DNA of 64,000 nt from CAVYXK01 sp963708245 (lineage in GTDB: Bacteria; Pseudomonadota; Alphaproteobacteria; Acetobacterales; Acetobacteraceae), in the NCBI GenBank assembly GCA_963708245.1, contig OY970201.1, positions 744,001 to 808,000 on the forward strand, given 5' to 3'. Shown in pieces: positions 9,044 to 16,895 of the stretch (position 1 is the first letter of the stretch; each line of letters starts with the position of its first letter). Made by a program: the position numbers and the translations under genes. Under the pieces are notes generated by a model. That model was not told where the DNA came from, searched no databases, and saw nothing but the letters and a program-made list of their open reading frames with translations.

Positions 9044-9154
9044 CGCTGCTTCCTCCTGCATATTGGCCACACCTGAACTGCCATGCAGCCCGCCGGCTTG
9101 GCTACCGACGGGTATCGTAGCACGATGGGTGAAACCAAAGGAGCCCCTGAAGCC

Positions 9155-10357
9155 ATGGCCCATCGCGGCATGACGTTCGGCATTTTTCTCGCCCCGTTCC
9201 ACAGGATCGGCGAGAACCCCACACTTGCGATCAACCGCGATCTCGAGCTGCTGGAATGGCTCGACTGGCTCGGCTACGACGAGGCCTGGATCGGCGAGCA
9301 CCACTCGGCCGGCTGGGAGCTGATCGCGTCGCCGGAGTTGGTAATTGCCGCTGCGGCCGAACGCACCAAGCACATCCGGCTGGGCTCCGGCGTGACCAGC
9401 TTGCCGTATCACCATCCGCTGCTGGTTGCGCAATGTTTCGTCCAGCTCGATCACATGACGCGGGGGCGCGCCATGTTGGGGTGCGGACCAGGGGCGCTGA
9501 CTTCGGACGCGTACATGCTGGGAATCGAGCCGACTACGTTGCGCCCGCGCATGATCGAGTCGCTGGAGGCGATCACGCGGCTGCTACGCTGCGAGGAGCC
9601 GGTGACTATGAAGACCGACTGGTTCGAGTTGCAAGAGGCGCGGCTGCATCTGGCGCCCTACACCGATCCCTGCTTCGAGATTGCGGTCGCCAGCACGATC
9701 ACTCCGTTCGGCATGATCGCCGCCGGGCAGTTCGGGATTGGTGTGTTGTCGATCGGCGCCGGGTTGCCCGGCGGGCCGGAAGCGATGGCAACGCAATGGA
9801 AGATCGCAGAAGAAACCGCTGCGAAATACGGCAAGACCATGGACCGCAAACGCTGGCGCATCGTCGTCAACGCGCACATCGCCGAGGACGACGAGCAGGC
9901 GCTGCGCGAGGTCACAGCGGGCGAGCGGGTGGAGACGCAGACTTATTTTGAGGACACGCTCGGTCGGCCTCCCGGACGTGCCGACGATCCGCTGCGCGAC
10001 GGTGTGAAGATGGGTACTACGCTGGTGGGGTCTCCGGAGACCATTACAAAGGGCATCCACCGGCTGCTCGAATACAGCCAGGGTGGCTTCGGCGGCATCC
10101 TGTTCCGCGCGCATGAATGGGCCAATCGCGAGCAGACTCTGCGCAGCTACGAGTTGTTCGCCCGCTACGTGATGCCGCAATTCCAGGGATCGCTGGACAC
10201 CGTCATCGGGTCGAACAAGTTCGTACGCGACAACCGCGCGCGGGTGGTCGGCGGCACAGTCGAAGCTGTGCGGCGGGCGTTCACAGACCACGGGCGCGCG
10301 GTGCCGGAGGGCTTCCGCGAACGCACCATCGGGGCGCGCGACGTGGGGGGAAGCTGA
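9155..10357 (+). CDS. LLM-class flavin-dependent oxidoreductase (luciferase-like monooxygenase)
   Basis: 400 residues if started at the ATG at 9155, which has AAGGAG at 9138-9143; an in-frame ATG at 9125 is possible. The sequence begins MAHRGMTFGIFLAPFHRIGENP and contains GYDEAWIGEHHSAGWE, HIRLGSGVTSLPYHHP and LDHMTRGRAMLGCGPGA, typical of bacterial luciferase-like monooxygenases of the limonene-monooxygenase-like subgroup. Such enzymes use FMNH2 from a separate reductase, and none is seen here. Divergent from the SDR gene, it is probably controlled from the shared 9044-9154 gap. Substrate unknown. Confidence 0.88.
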   Translation: MAHRGMTFGIFLAPFHRIGENPTLAINRDLELLEWLDWLGYDEAWIGEHHSAGWELIASPELVIAAAAERTKHIRLGSGVTSLPYHHPLLVAQCFVQLDHMTRGRAMLGCGPGALTSDAYMLGIEPTTLRPRMIESLEAITRLLRCEEPVTMKTDWFELQEARLHLAPYTDPCFEIAVASTITPFGMIAAGQFGIGVLSIGAGLPGGPEAMATQWKIAEETAAKYGKTMDRKRWRIVVNAHIAEDDEQALREVTAGERVETQTYFEDTLGRPPGRADDPLRDGVKMGTTLVGSPETITKGIHRLLEYSQGGFGGILFRAHEWANREQTLRSYELFARYVMPQFQGSLDTVIGSNKFVRDNRARVVGGTVEAVRRAFTDHGRAVPEGFRERTIGARDVGGS

Positions 10358-10430
10358 TGAGCCGGCGGATGCGGCGGTGATCGACGACCTGGGCCGTCCT
10401 TAATACAACTGCAGACCGGGAGGACCCGCC

Positions 10431-11243
10431 ATGACCACTGTGGTGATCACCGGCGCCGGCGGCAACATCGGCACCAAGCTCCGCCGCCATTTCGAAGGCC
10501 TCGGCTGGAGCCTTCGTCTGCTCGACGCCCGCGCCGCTGACCCGGCGATCCGCCGGGCCGACCTCGCCGTCTGGGACGAAGTTTGGGTGCGGGAGTTCCG
10601 CGATGCCGATGCGGTGATCCATCTCGCTGCCGACCCCAGCCCGAAGGCGAGTTGGGAGAATATCGTCCACCTCAATTTTGATCTCACGCTGAATGTCTTC
10701 GAGGCCGCCGCCCGCCAGGGCGCCCGAAGACTGATCTTCGCCAGCTCCAACTGGGCGGTTGCCGGACATCGCTTCGAAGACTGGCCACTCACTCCGGAAA
10801 CGCCGCCCTATCCGGTGAACGCTTATGGCGTCTCCAAGTTGGTGGGCGAACGCCTGGGCCGTTCGTACAGCGAGCGCTGGCCGCTGTCCGTCATCTGCTT
10901 CCGCATTGGCTATTGCCAACGCGGCGAGAACCGACCCGGCGCACAGATGGGCTGGGGCCTTTGGGGCCAGCGCATGTGGCTCTCCGACCGCGACCTCTGT
11001 CAGGGCTTCGAGAAAGCGGTCACCGCGCCCGCCACGCTGCGCTTCGCCGTGCTCAACCTGATGTCCCGGAATGACGGCATGCGGTGGGACCTAGAGCCGA
11101 CCCGCGCAGCCATAGGGTACGTCCCGCTTGACCGGGCAACACCCGAGGACAGCGAAGAGCAACGCGCCCATACCGAAACGGCGCGCCACGCCCGCCGGCT
11201 GGTCGAGGCAACGGAGGCTTTCATTCAGGACCAACGATGGTGA
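10431..11243 (+). CDS. NAD-dependent epimerase/dehydratase family protein, uronate-dehydrogenase-like
   Basis: 270 residues with a GGGAGG ribosome site just upstream. The Rossmann motif VVITGAGGNIGTKLRRHF is N-terminal. Further blocks are DAVIHLAADPSP, the serine region RLIFASSNWAVAGH, and YGVSK with the catalytic Tyr/Lys. The spacing and the FASSN block match uronate dehydrogenases, which oxidise hexuronates to aldarolactones. The stop overlaps the start of the next gene (a sugar lactonase) by seven bases, which fits a dehydrogenase-lactonase pair. Substrate specificity is inferred. Confidence 0.8.
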   Translation: MTTVVITGAGGNIGTKLRRHFEGLGWSLRLLDARAADPAIRRADLAVWDEVWVREFRDADAVIHLAADPSPKASWENIVHLNFDLTLNVFEAAARQGARRLIFASSNWAVAGHRFEDWPLTPETPPYPVNAYGVSKLVGERLGRSYSERWPLSVICFRIGYCQRGENRPGAQMGWGLWGQRMWLSDRDLCQGFEKAVTAPATLRFAVLNLMSRNDGMRWDLEPTRAAIGYVPLDRATPEDSEEQRAHTETARHARRLVEATEAFIQDQRW

Positions 11244-12115
11244 TCGAGGCGGTTTGCGCCCTCGATGCCCGGGCGCAACTCGGGGAGGGTGCTGTCTGGT
11301 GTGACCGCGCCCACGTTCTGTGGTGGGTCGGTATCGACGCCCCTGCCCTGCACCGCTTCGATCCCGAAACTGGCGCCGACCGCGCCTGGCCTATGCCGGA
11401 AAGCATTGGCTGCCTCGCCCTCGGCTCGAGCCGGTCCGTGGTGGTGGCGCTCGCCTCCGGCCTCGCCTGGTTCGATCCGGAGACTGAACGGCTCGACCGT
11501 TTCCTGGAGATCGAGGCAAACGAGCCGGACACTAGGCTGAACGACGGGCGTTGCGACCGCCAGGGTCGGTTCTGGGTGGGTTCGATGGCGCGCGATGCGG
11601 CGGGCGCCCGCGGCCGGCTGTACCGCTGCGAGGCTACCCGCGCCACGCCGATGCTGTCTGGCATTCAGGTACCGAACTCGCTCGCTTTCAGCCCTGATGG
11701 CCGCACGCTGTATTTCGCCGACACCCCTACCCGAACGATTCGCGCCTTCGACCTTGACCCAACCACCGGCAGGCTGAGCAGTGAGCGCGACTTCGCCACC
11801 ATCCCGCCGTTTGACGGCCTGCCGGACGGCGCCACGATTGATTCCAATGGCGGGCTCTGGGTCGCCCAGTGGGATGGCGGCCGCATCTCCCGCTTCCGCC
11901 CGGATGGCCGCCTCGATCGCAGCATCCGGCTGCCGGTGCCACGCCCGACCTGCCTTGCCTTCGGCGGCGCGGATCTGGGGACGCTGTTCGTGACTTCGGC
12001 TCGAGCCGGCCTGGACACCGAAGCGCTGGGTCGTGCGCCGCTGTCGGGCGGTGTCTTCAGTCTGCGGCCAGGGGTACGCGGCCTACCGGAGCCGCGTTTC
12101 CGGCAAGGGCAATAA
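11237..12115 (+). CDS. SMP-30/gluconolactonase-family sugar lactonase
   Basis: 292 residues forming a six-bladed propeller of the SMP-30/regucalcin family. Metal and substrate residues are recognisable in GEGAVW (Glu), RLNDGRCDRQGRFWVGSM (Asn/Asp), VPNSLAFSPDGRTLYFAD and FDGLPDGATIDSNGGLWVA. It should hydrolyse a sugar lactone, plausibly the aldarolactone made by the preceding dehydrogenase. The TAA stop lies inside the ATAA target site of the adjacent IS (12112-12115). The IS therefore landed exactly at the stop codon and left this protein intact. Confidence 0.87.
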   Translation: MVIEAVCALDARAQLGEGAVWCDRAHVLWWVGIDAPALHRFDPETGADRAWPMPESIGCLALGSSRSVVVALASGLAWFDPETERLDRFLEIEANEPDTRLNDGRCDRQGRFWVGSMARDAAGARGRLYRCEATRATPMLSGIQVPNSLAFSPDGRTLYFADTPTRTIRAFDLDPTTGRLSSERDFATIPPFDGLPDGATIDSNGGLWVAQWDGGRISRFRPDGRLDRSIRLPVPRPTCLAFGGADLGTLFVTSARAGLDTEALGRAPLSGGVFSLRPGVRGLPEPRFRQGQ

Positions 12116-13662
12116 TCCTACTGAGTCGCAAACCGGACGGGCTGACGGCCTGATTTAGCCCTTGCTGCGACGCGGTCGCGCTATGGTACGGGTGAAGATT
12201 CGAACCGCTCGGGGAGGGCGGCATGGATCTTCGCGATCGGTCTGGCACGGAAGCCCGGTTCAGAGCCTACGCGGCGGATTTGGCCTCGGTGCTCGGCCAT
12301 GCCGACCGGGTCGCACCGTTTCAAGACTACTGCATCGGCTTGATCTCGACCGAGGGCCGCAAGAGCGTCGAACCGCTGGCGGCGGTGACCGCACCAGAGC
12401 GGACCGCGGCCCAGCACCAGTCGCTGCTGCATCTGGTGGCGCAAGCCCCATGGTCGGACCAGGCGATGCTGACCCGGGTGCGCGAGTTGGTGCTGCCATC
12501 CATCACCGGCGATGAGCCGATCCAGGCCTGGATCATCGACGACACGGCGTTCCCCAAGAAGGGCCACCACTCGGTCGGCGTGGCGCGGCAATACTGCGGG
12601 CAGCTTGGCAAGCAGGAGAACTGCCAGGTGGCGGTGAGCCTCTCGGTGGCCACCCACCAGGCCAGCCTGCCGGTCGCCTATCGATTGTATCTGCCGCAGG
12701 ACTGGGCTGACGACCCGGTGCGGCGGATCACCGCGGGCGTGCCGGCGGAGGTTACGTTCCAGACCAAGCCGGAGATCGCGCTGCGGCAAATGCGCCAAGC
12801 CCACGCTGATGGCCTGCCGGCGGCAGTGGCGCTGATGGACCCAGCCTATGGCAACAACGCTACGCTGCGTGGCGGGATCAGCGAACTCGGACAGCCCTAC
12901 GTGGCCGGCATCCTACCCACCACAGCAGTCTGGCGGCCGGGCGAGGCAGCAGTGCCAGCCCCGGCATGGTCGGGCCGCGGCCGGCCGCCCAAACGGCCGC
13001 GCCGTGATGATGCGCATCAGCCGGTCTCGGCCAAGCAGCTGGCGATCGAGCTGGCCGCCGACGCCTGGCAGCCGATCACCTGGCGAGAGGGCAGCAACAC
13101 GGCACTGAGCTCACGCTTTGCCCGCCTGCGGGTGCGTCCGGCACACGATGATACCAAACGCAACGAACCTGCGGCGGAAGAGTGGCTGCTGATCGAGTGG
13201 CCAGAGGGCGCGAGCGAACCGGACCATTACTGGCTTTCCACGCTGCCGTCGGACATCACGTTCGAGCGGATGGTGGATCTCACCAAGCTGCGCTGGCGGA
13301 TCGAACGCGACTATCTGGATCTGAAGCAGGAGGTCGGGCTCGGCCATTACGAAGGCCGCGGCTGGCGGGGCTTTCACCATCACGCAAGCCTATGCATTGC
13401 GGCCTACGGATTCCTGGTCTCCGAGAAGGCGACAATTCCCCCCTCAGGACTTGCCCGCGCCTGGCGCGGCCAGCGACCTGCCGTTCCCGCAGGTTACCGA
13501 CCCAGAGGAGCTGCCGCTGCGTTCGCAGCGTCATGTGCCGAACTCGATTGCGACGCTGCGCATCCGTCTCGCACGTACCTTCGTCCATGCACTGCCGCGA
13601 TGTCCCTGCTGCGGGCATAGGCGCCAGCCCTTAAGCGCGGCATGATGAGTGACGCAGTAGGA
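12116..13662 (+). mobile_element. IS701-family-like insertion sequence, copy 1 (1547 bp)
   Basis: Boundaries come from comparing the two copies in this window. The ends are imperfect inverted repeats beginning TCCTACTG (left TCCTACTGAGTCGCA, right reading inward TCCTACTGCGTCACTC). The element is flanked by a 4-bp direct duplication, ATAA at 12112-12115 and 13663-13666, as expected for this family. Copy 2 (37264-38810) is the same length and inverted. The only difference I found is A at 13434 versus G at the matching position (C on the plus strand at 37492), which is synonymous. The element contains one transposase gene. Confidence 0.95.
12223..13620 (+). CDS. IS701-family-like DDE transposase, copy 1 (3' frameshift)
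   Basis: 465 residues as read. Catalytic elements: first Asp in WIIDDTAFPKKG, second in ALMDPAYGN, Glu in YLDLKQEVGLGHYEGRGW. HSVGVARQYCGQLGKQENCQ is a family hallmark. After about residue 405 the frame reads low-complexity Ala/Arg-rich sequence. The +1 frame instead reads IPPQDLPAPGAAS..., then RHVPNSIATLRIRLAR and LPRCPCCG, the expected transposase C-terminus, ending at 13645. The switch falls at a six-C run, 13438-13443. Either the run supports +1 slippage, giving a product of about 473 residues, or the tail is dispensable. Copy 2 has the same six-C run. Confidence 0.9.
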   Translation: MDLRDRSGTEARFRAYAADLASVLGHADRVAPFQDYCIGLISTEGRKSVEPLAAVTAPERTAAQHQSLLHLVAQAPWSDQAMLTRVRELVLPSITGDEPIQAWIIDDTAFPKKGHHSVGVARQYCGQLGKQENCQVAVSLSVATHQASLPVAYRLYLPQDWADDPVRRITAGVPAEVTFQTKPEIALRQMRQAHADGLPAAVALMDPAYGNNATLRGGISELGQPYVAGILPTTAVWRPGEAAVPAPAWSGRGRPPKRPRRDDAHQPVSAKQLAIELAADAWQPITWREGSNTALSSRFARLRVRPAHDDTKRNEPAAEEWLLIEWPEGASEPDHYWLSTLPSDITFERMVDLTKLRWRIERDYLDLKQEVGLGHYEGRGWRGFHHHASLCIAAYGFLVSEKATIPPSGLARAWRGQRPAVPAGYRPRGAAAAFAASCAELDCDAAHPSRTYLRPCTAAMSLLRA

Positions 13663-15150
13663 ATAAGATCCCGACGCAGGCGGGCCACCACTCCGCTCCA
13701 GTCGCGTGGGTGCTCCTGCCGGTAAAGGAGCATCGTTGGGTACCAAGGGCTGTCGTCGCGCCCGTGCAACCAGCGCCAGCATCCGTCGAACCGCGATAAC
13801 ATCCAGACCGGCCGGCCCAGCACTCCGGCCAGATGAGCGACCGAGGTATCGACCGAGATCACGAGGTCCAAGTGGCAGACGATTGCCGCCGTGTCGGCAA
13901 AATCCGTCACCGCCGGCATCGGGTCCAGCACGTTGAGGCCGGCGGGCGCGTCCCGAAGCTCGTCTGCGGGTTCCCCCTTCTGAAGACTGACGAATTGCAC
14001 CCCGCTTATGCGGGCAAGCGGCGCCAGCTCTGCCAAACGCAGTGATCGCCGCTGATCGATCAACCGTGCGCCGGCATCCGTGACGTGACGGGCCCCCGCC
14101 CAACAGAGGCCGACGCGCAGCGCGCCGGTATCGGGAAGCCGTTGCCTCCACGCGGCGACCAACGCCGGATCGGGATGCAGGTACGGCGTTGCCGCCGGGA
14201 TCGTTTCAAGAGTGGTGCCCAACAGCAGCGGCAGGCTCATCAGCGAACACTGCACGTCGAATTGCACAGACTGCTCCGACCCAGTCTCACCGGTAGGCAC
14301 GACCTCCGCGATGCCGGGCAGGCCCTGGCACAGCCGCACCAGCGCGGCATGAACCTCCAACACGATGCGGCCGCCAGTGGCACCCACCAGGGGGACGTAG
14401 CGAAGGAATTGCAGGGTGTCGCCCAACCCCTGCTCGGCGTGCAGCAGGATGGTCCGACTACCCAGCGCATCTCCCTTCCACCATGACCCGTGCTTTCGCC
14501 GGCTCACGCGCATCCACCGCCATTCGTATTCGCGCCAGCCGCGCGAGAAATCCCCGGCGGCGAGCAGAGCGAGGGCACGGTTGAACCGTAGCTCGGCGTC
14601 CCCTGGGGCAGCTGCGATGGCACGCTCATGCAAGTCCAGCGCCTCCGCTAGCCGGCCGAGCGCGCGAAGGGTGTTGCCGAGGCTGCTCAGCCAGCCGGGA
14701 TGGTCCGGGACAGCGCGCAAGGCCTGCCGATAGAGCGCCTCTGCCAATTCATAGAATGCGAGGTCGTGCAGCACGTTGGCGAGGCATCCCGCCGCCTCCG
14801 GTAGATCCGGAAGCAGGCGCAGCCCTGCCTCGGCCGCCCAGCGCGCCTGATCGAGCAGCCCGAGCCGGCGCAAGGTGTCCGCCAGGTTGAGATAAGCGGC
14901 GCCGAACGCCGGGGTGAGCCGCAGGCAGGCTAGGTAGGATTTCGATCGCCTCGACCGGCCGCCCGGTGCTGAGTAGTGCATTGCCAAGATTGTAGTGTGT
15001 CCCGGCATGGTCCGGTGCTGTGGCGAGACATTCCCGGAATGCCTCGATCGCCGCTTCGGTTCGTCCGCAGGCCTGGAGTGTATTACTAGCACGGCGGGAT
15101 CGGCATTGGTCGTGGCGTCCACGCTTGCCCTCGTTGTTCATATTGAACAA
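13663..15150 (-). pseudogene. TPR-glycosyltransferase (GT9/GT41-like) gene, frameshifted and 3'-truncated by the IS
   Basis: The minus strand encodes TPR repeats and then a C-terminal glycosyltransferase-like domain (SVDTSVAHLAGVLGRPVWML...). The N-terminal TPRs (AAIEAFRECLATAPDHAG, THYNLGNALLSTGRPVEAIE) are in a different frame from the next repeat (YLACLRLTPAFGAAYLNLAD). A one-base shift lies near 14940, with perhaps another near 15085. At the 3' end the frame runs into the IS. Removing the IS and one ATAA copy would extend it as DLIALAGNAAPVGRVPLAAD, ending at 12057 and overlapping the lactonase gene convergently. It is a decayed gene. Confidence 0.75.
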
Positions 15151-15152
15151 CG
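15132..15152. repeat. Perfect inverted repeat, 9-bp arms
   Basis: Arms CGTTGTTCA (15132-15140) and TGAACAACG (15144-15152) flank a 3-base centre, TAT. It overlaps the first codons of the decayed TPR-glycosyltransferase frame. The size and symmetry fit a dimeric regulator's operator; no regulator can be assigned, and a fortuitous origin is possible. Confidence 0.5.
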
Positions 15153-15559
15153 CAGCCTCGCATTGGAGCGTTGCGGGGGGGTTAAGAACGGTGCAGTGTT
15201 TGGCGGCGGTCGATGTGTTGGTCCCGGTTGTCCCAAGGTGCGGCGTGACTTGGGTGCGCCAGCAGAGCGCAATTCCGATCTCAGCGATCTCTGCGCCCTC
15301 GGTGATCTCTGTATAGATTCTGAACTTGCGAATGATATGACATCAAGCAGTTCATGCCTGCTCGTACAAGCTGCTTGCGCAGGAATGCCGAGGGAGAGGC
15401 GCTATATAATGGCACTAGACCGATCTGTGCGAGCTTGGTCCAGCACCTCGGGGAGTGCAATCGGCGCCCGTGTCCCTGATGCTCCGTTTTCGCCTGGGGT
15501 TGACAGAACTTTCCGAAAAGTTACGGTCAGGATCTTCGTTCCCCGGGATAATTTCTAGA
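15153..15559. other. Non-coding stretch without a recognisable gene
   Basis: No open frame here has family-like sequence; the plus-strand frame at 14995-15558 is an overlap shadow with odd composition. The stretch includes a GCTATATAATGG segment near 15401 and a TTGACA near 15500. These are not spaced as a sigma-70 pair and they face away from serB. It separates the decayed TPR gene from the end of serB. Confidence 0.5.
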
Positions 15560-16432
15560 TCAGGTAACAATCTCCTCTGCACGATAGCCTTGCGCGAAAA
15601 GGACCGCGCGAAGCGTACCGTGATCGACCCGCGCGCGCGCCTCTGCCGCGACGATCGGCTTGGCATGGAAGGCAACGCCCAAGCCGGCGGCGCGCAGCAT
15701 CGCCAGATCGTTGGCGCCATCGCCGATCGCCAATGTGTCGGACAGGGGGATCTGCCGCTCGGCCGCCAGCGTCAGCAGCGTCTGCAGTTTGGCATCGCGG
15801 TCCAGTATCGGCTCGGCGACAGCCCCGGTGAGCGCCGCGCCGTCGTGCAGCAACTCGTTGGCGCGGTGAATCTCGAAGCCGACCAGTTCGCCTACGCGGC
15901 TGGTGAAGAACGTGAAGCCACCGGATACCAGCGCCGTCACCGCGCCGTTCGCACGCATCGTCGCGACCAATTCGGCGGCACCTGCTGTCAGACGAATGCG
16001 CCGCCACGTCTGTTCGAGTGCCTCCAGCCGCAAGCCTCGCAGCATGGCCACTCGCTCGCGCAGTGCGTCGGCAAAATCGATCTCGCCATTCATGCTGCGT
16101 CGCGTGATCTCGGCGATCCGGTCCTTCAGGCCGGCAAAATCGGCGAGCTCGTCCAACGTCTCGCCGGTGACGATAGTGCTGTCCATGTCAGCGATCAGCA
16201 GCCGCTTGCGGCGAAGCGCAACTGGCACGGGAATGGCGTCGATTGCGGCACCGTCCAGCGCCGCCCGGACTGCGTCCATGTCGGGCGGCGCGGGCAGCAG
16301 AATGTCGGCCGCTTCGCCCGGCGACAGAACGAACAGCATGCCGCCGCCGGCCGCCTCGCGGACACGGGCGATGATCGCGTCCGTCAGCGACGTCACGGTG
16401 CGATCGGCAACCAGCGTCAGCACGTGAGGCAT
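15560..16432 (-). CDS. serB: Phosphoserine phosphatase
   Basis: 290 residues from the ATG at 16432 (MPHVLTLVADRTV), the normal length for alphaproteobacterial SerB. Longer starts in the same frame would run into the preceding gene, which ends at 16455. HAD motifs: DMDST (the first Asp is the nucleophile), ALVSGGFTFF, and GDGANDLAML; the SerB cap follows (GETLDELADFAGLKDRIAEIT). It catalyses the last step of serine synthesis in the cytoplasm. In this window it sits 22 bases downstream of a secreted-protein gene on the same strand, so it may be co-transcribed with the lysin pair. Confidence 0.95.
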   Translation of the reverse strand: MPHVLTLVADRTVTSLTDAIIARVREAAGGGMLFVLSPGEAADILLPAPPDMDAVRAALDGAAIDAIPVPVALRRKRLLIADMDSTIVTGETLDELADFAGLKDRIAEITRRSMNGEIDFADALRERVAMLRGLRLEALEQTWRRIRLTAGAAELVATMRANGAVTALVSGGFTFFTSRVGELVGFEIHRANELLHDGAALTGAVAEPILDRDAKLQTLLTLAAERQIPLSDTLAIGDGANDLAMLRAAGLGVAFHAKPIVAAEARARVDHGTLRAVLFAQGYRAEEIVT

Positions 16433-16454
16433 GGACTGGGTCGCGGCAACAGCG

Positions 16455-16895
16455 TCAGCGAAGGACAAGGCGAAGACGGTATTCACCACCGCCCCAGCTT
16501 GTGCCGACGACCAGCAAGTACGCACCGCTGCGGGGTAGCATACCGGACCAATGCGTCGCATCGGCGCCCTCGGCCGCGCCGGGCAGCGCTCGGCCGGCGA
16601 CCTCGACGCTGTCTTCAGCTCGGCGGATGTGCCATGGCGGCTGGTAAAGCTGCACCACAATATTGGTCTCGGCTCGGCCGGGCTGCGAGATCGACAGACG
16701 CTGGCCAGCCCGCGCGGCAATGGTGAAGCAGTCGCGATCGCCCCGCGGCACGCCGCCGGAAATCTCGGCGGACAAGGCGCTCGCGTTGCCGTCGGTCGGT
16801 GCAAGCCTCACCTGGGCCGGCGCATCGCAAGATGCCGCCGCGCCGCCGGCGATCAGGCAGCCTGCTGCCGCGACCAGCAGACCGGGATGGATCAA
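16455..16895 (-). CDS. Small secreted protein of unknown function
   Basis: 146 residues with a clear signal peptide (MIHPGLLVAAAGCLIAGGAAA, then SCDAP). The mature part has two cysteines and a beta-rich pattern ending AYLLVVGTSWGGGEYRLRLVLR. This resembles bacterial pre-peptidase C-terminal (PPC-like) or stress-inhibitor beta-sandwich domains, but I cannot assign a family. Its ATG overlaps the stop of the GH19 gene by four bases (ATGA), so the two are translationally coupled. A cell-envelope role tied to the lysin is an inference from that coupling. Confidence 0.72.
   Translation of the reverse strand: MIHPGLLVAAAGCLIAGGAAASCDAPAQVRLAPTDGNASALSAEISGGVPRGDRDCFTIAARAGQRLSISQPGRAETNIVVQLYQPPWHIRRAEDSVEVAGRALPGAAEGADATHWSGMLPRSGAYLLVVGTSWGGGEYRLRLVLR

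Noticed and set aside
14995..15558. 187-residue plus-strand frame before serB
   Set aside because: It overlaps the decayed TPR gene and has no recognisable domain or ribosome site; composition unlike a real protein.
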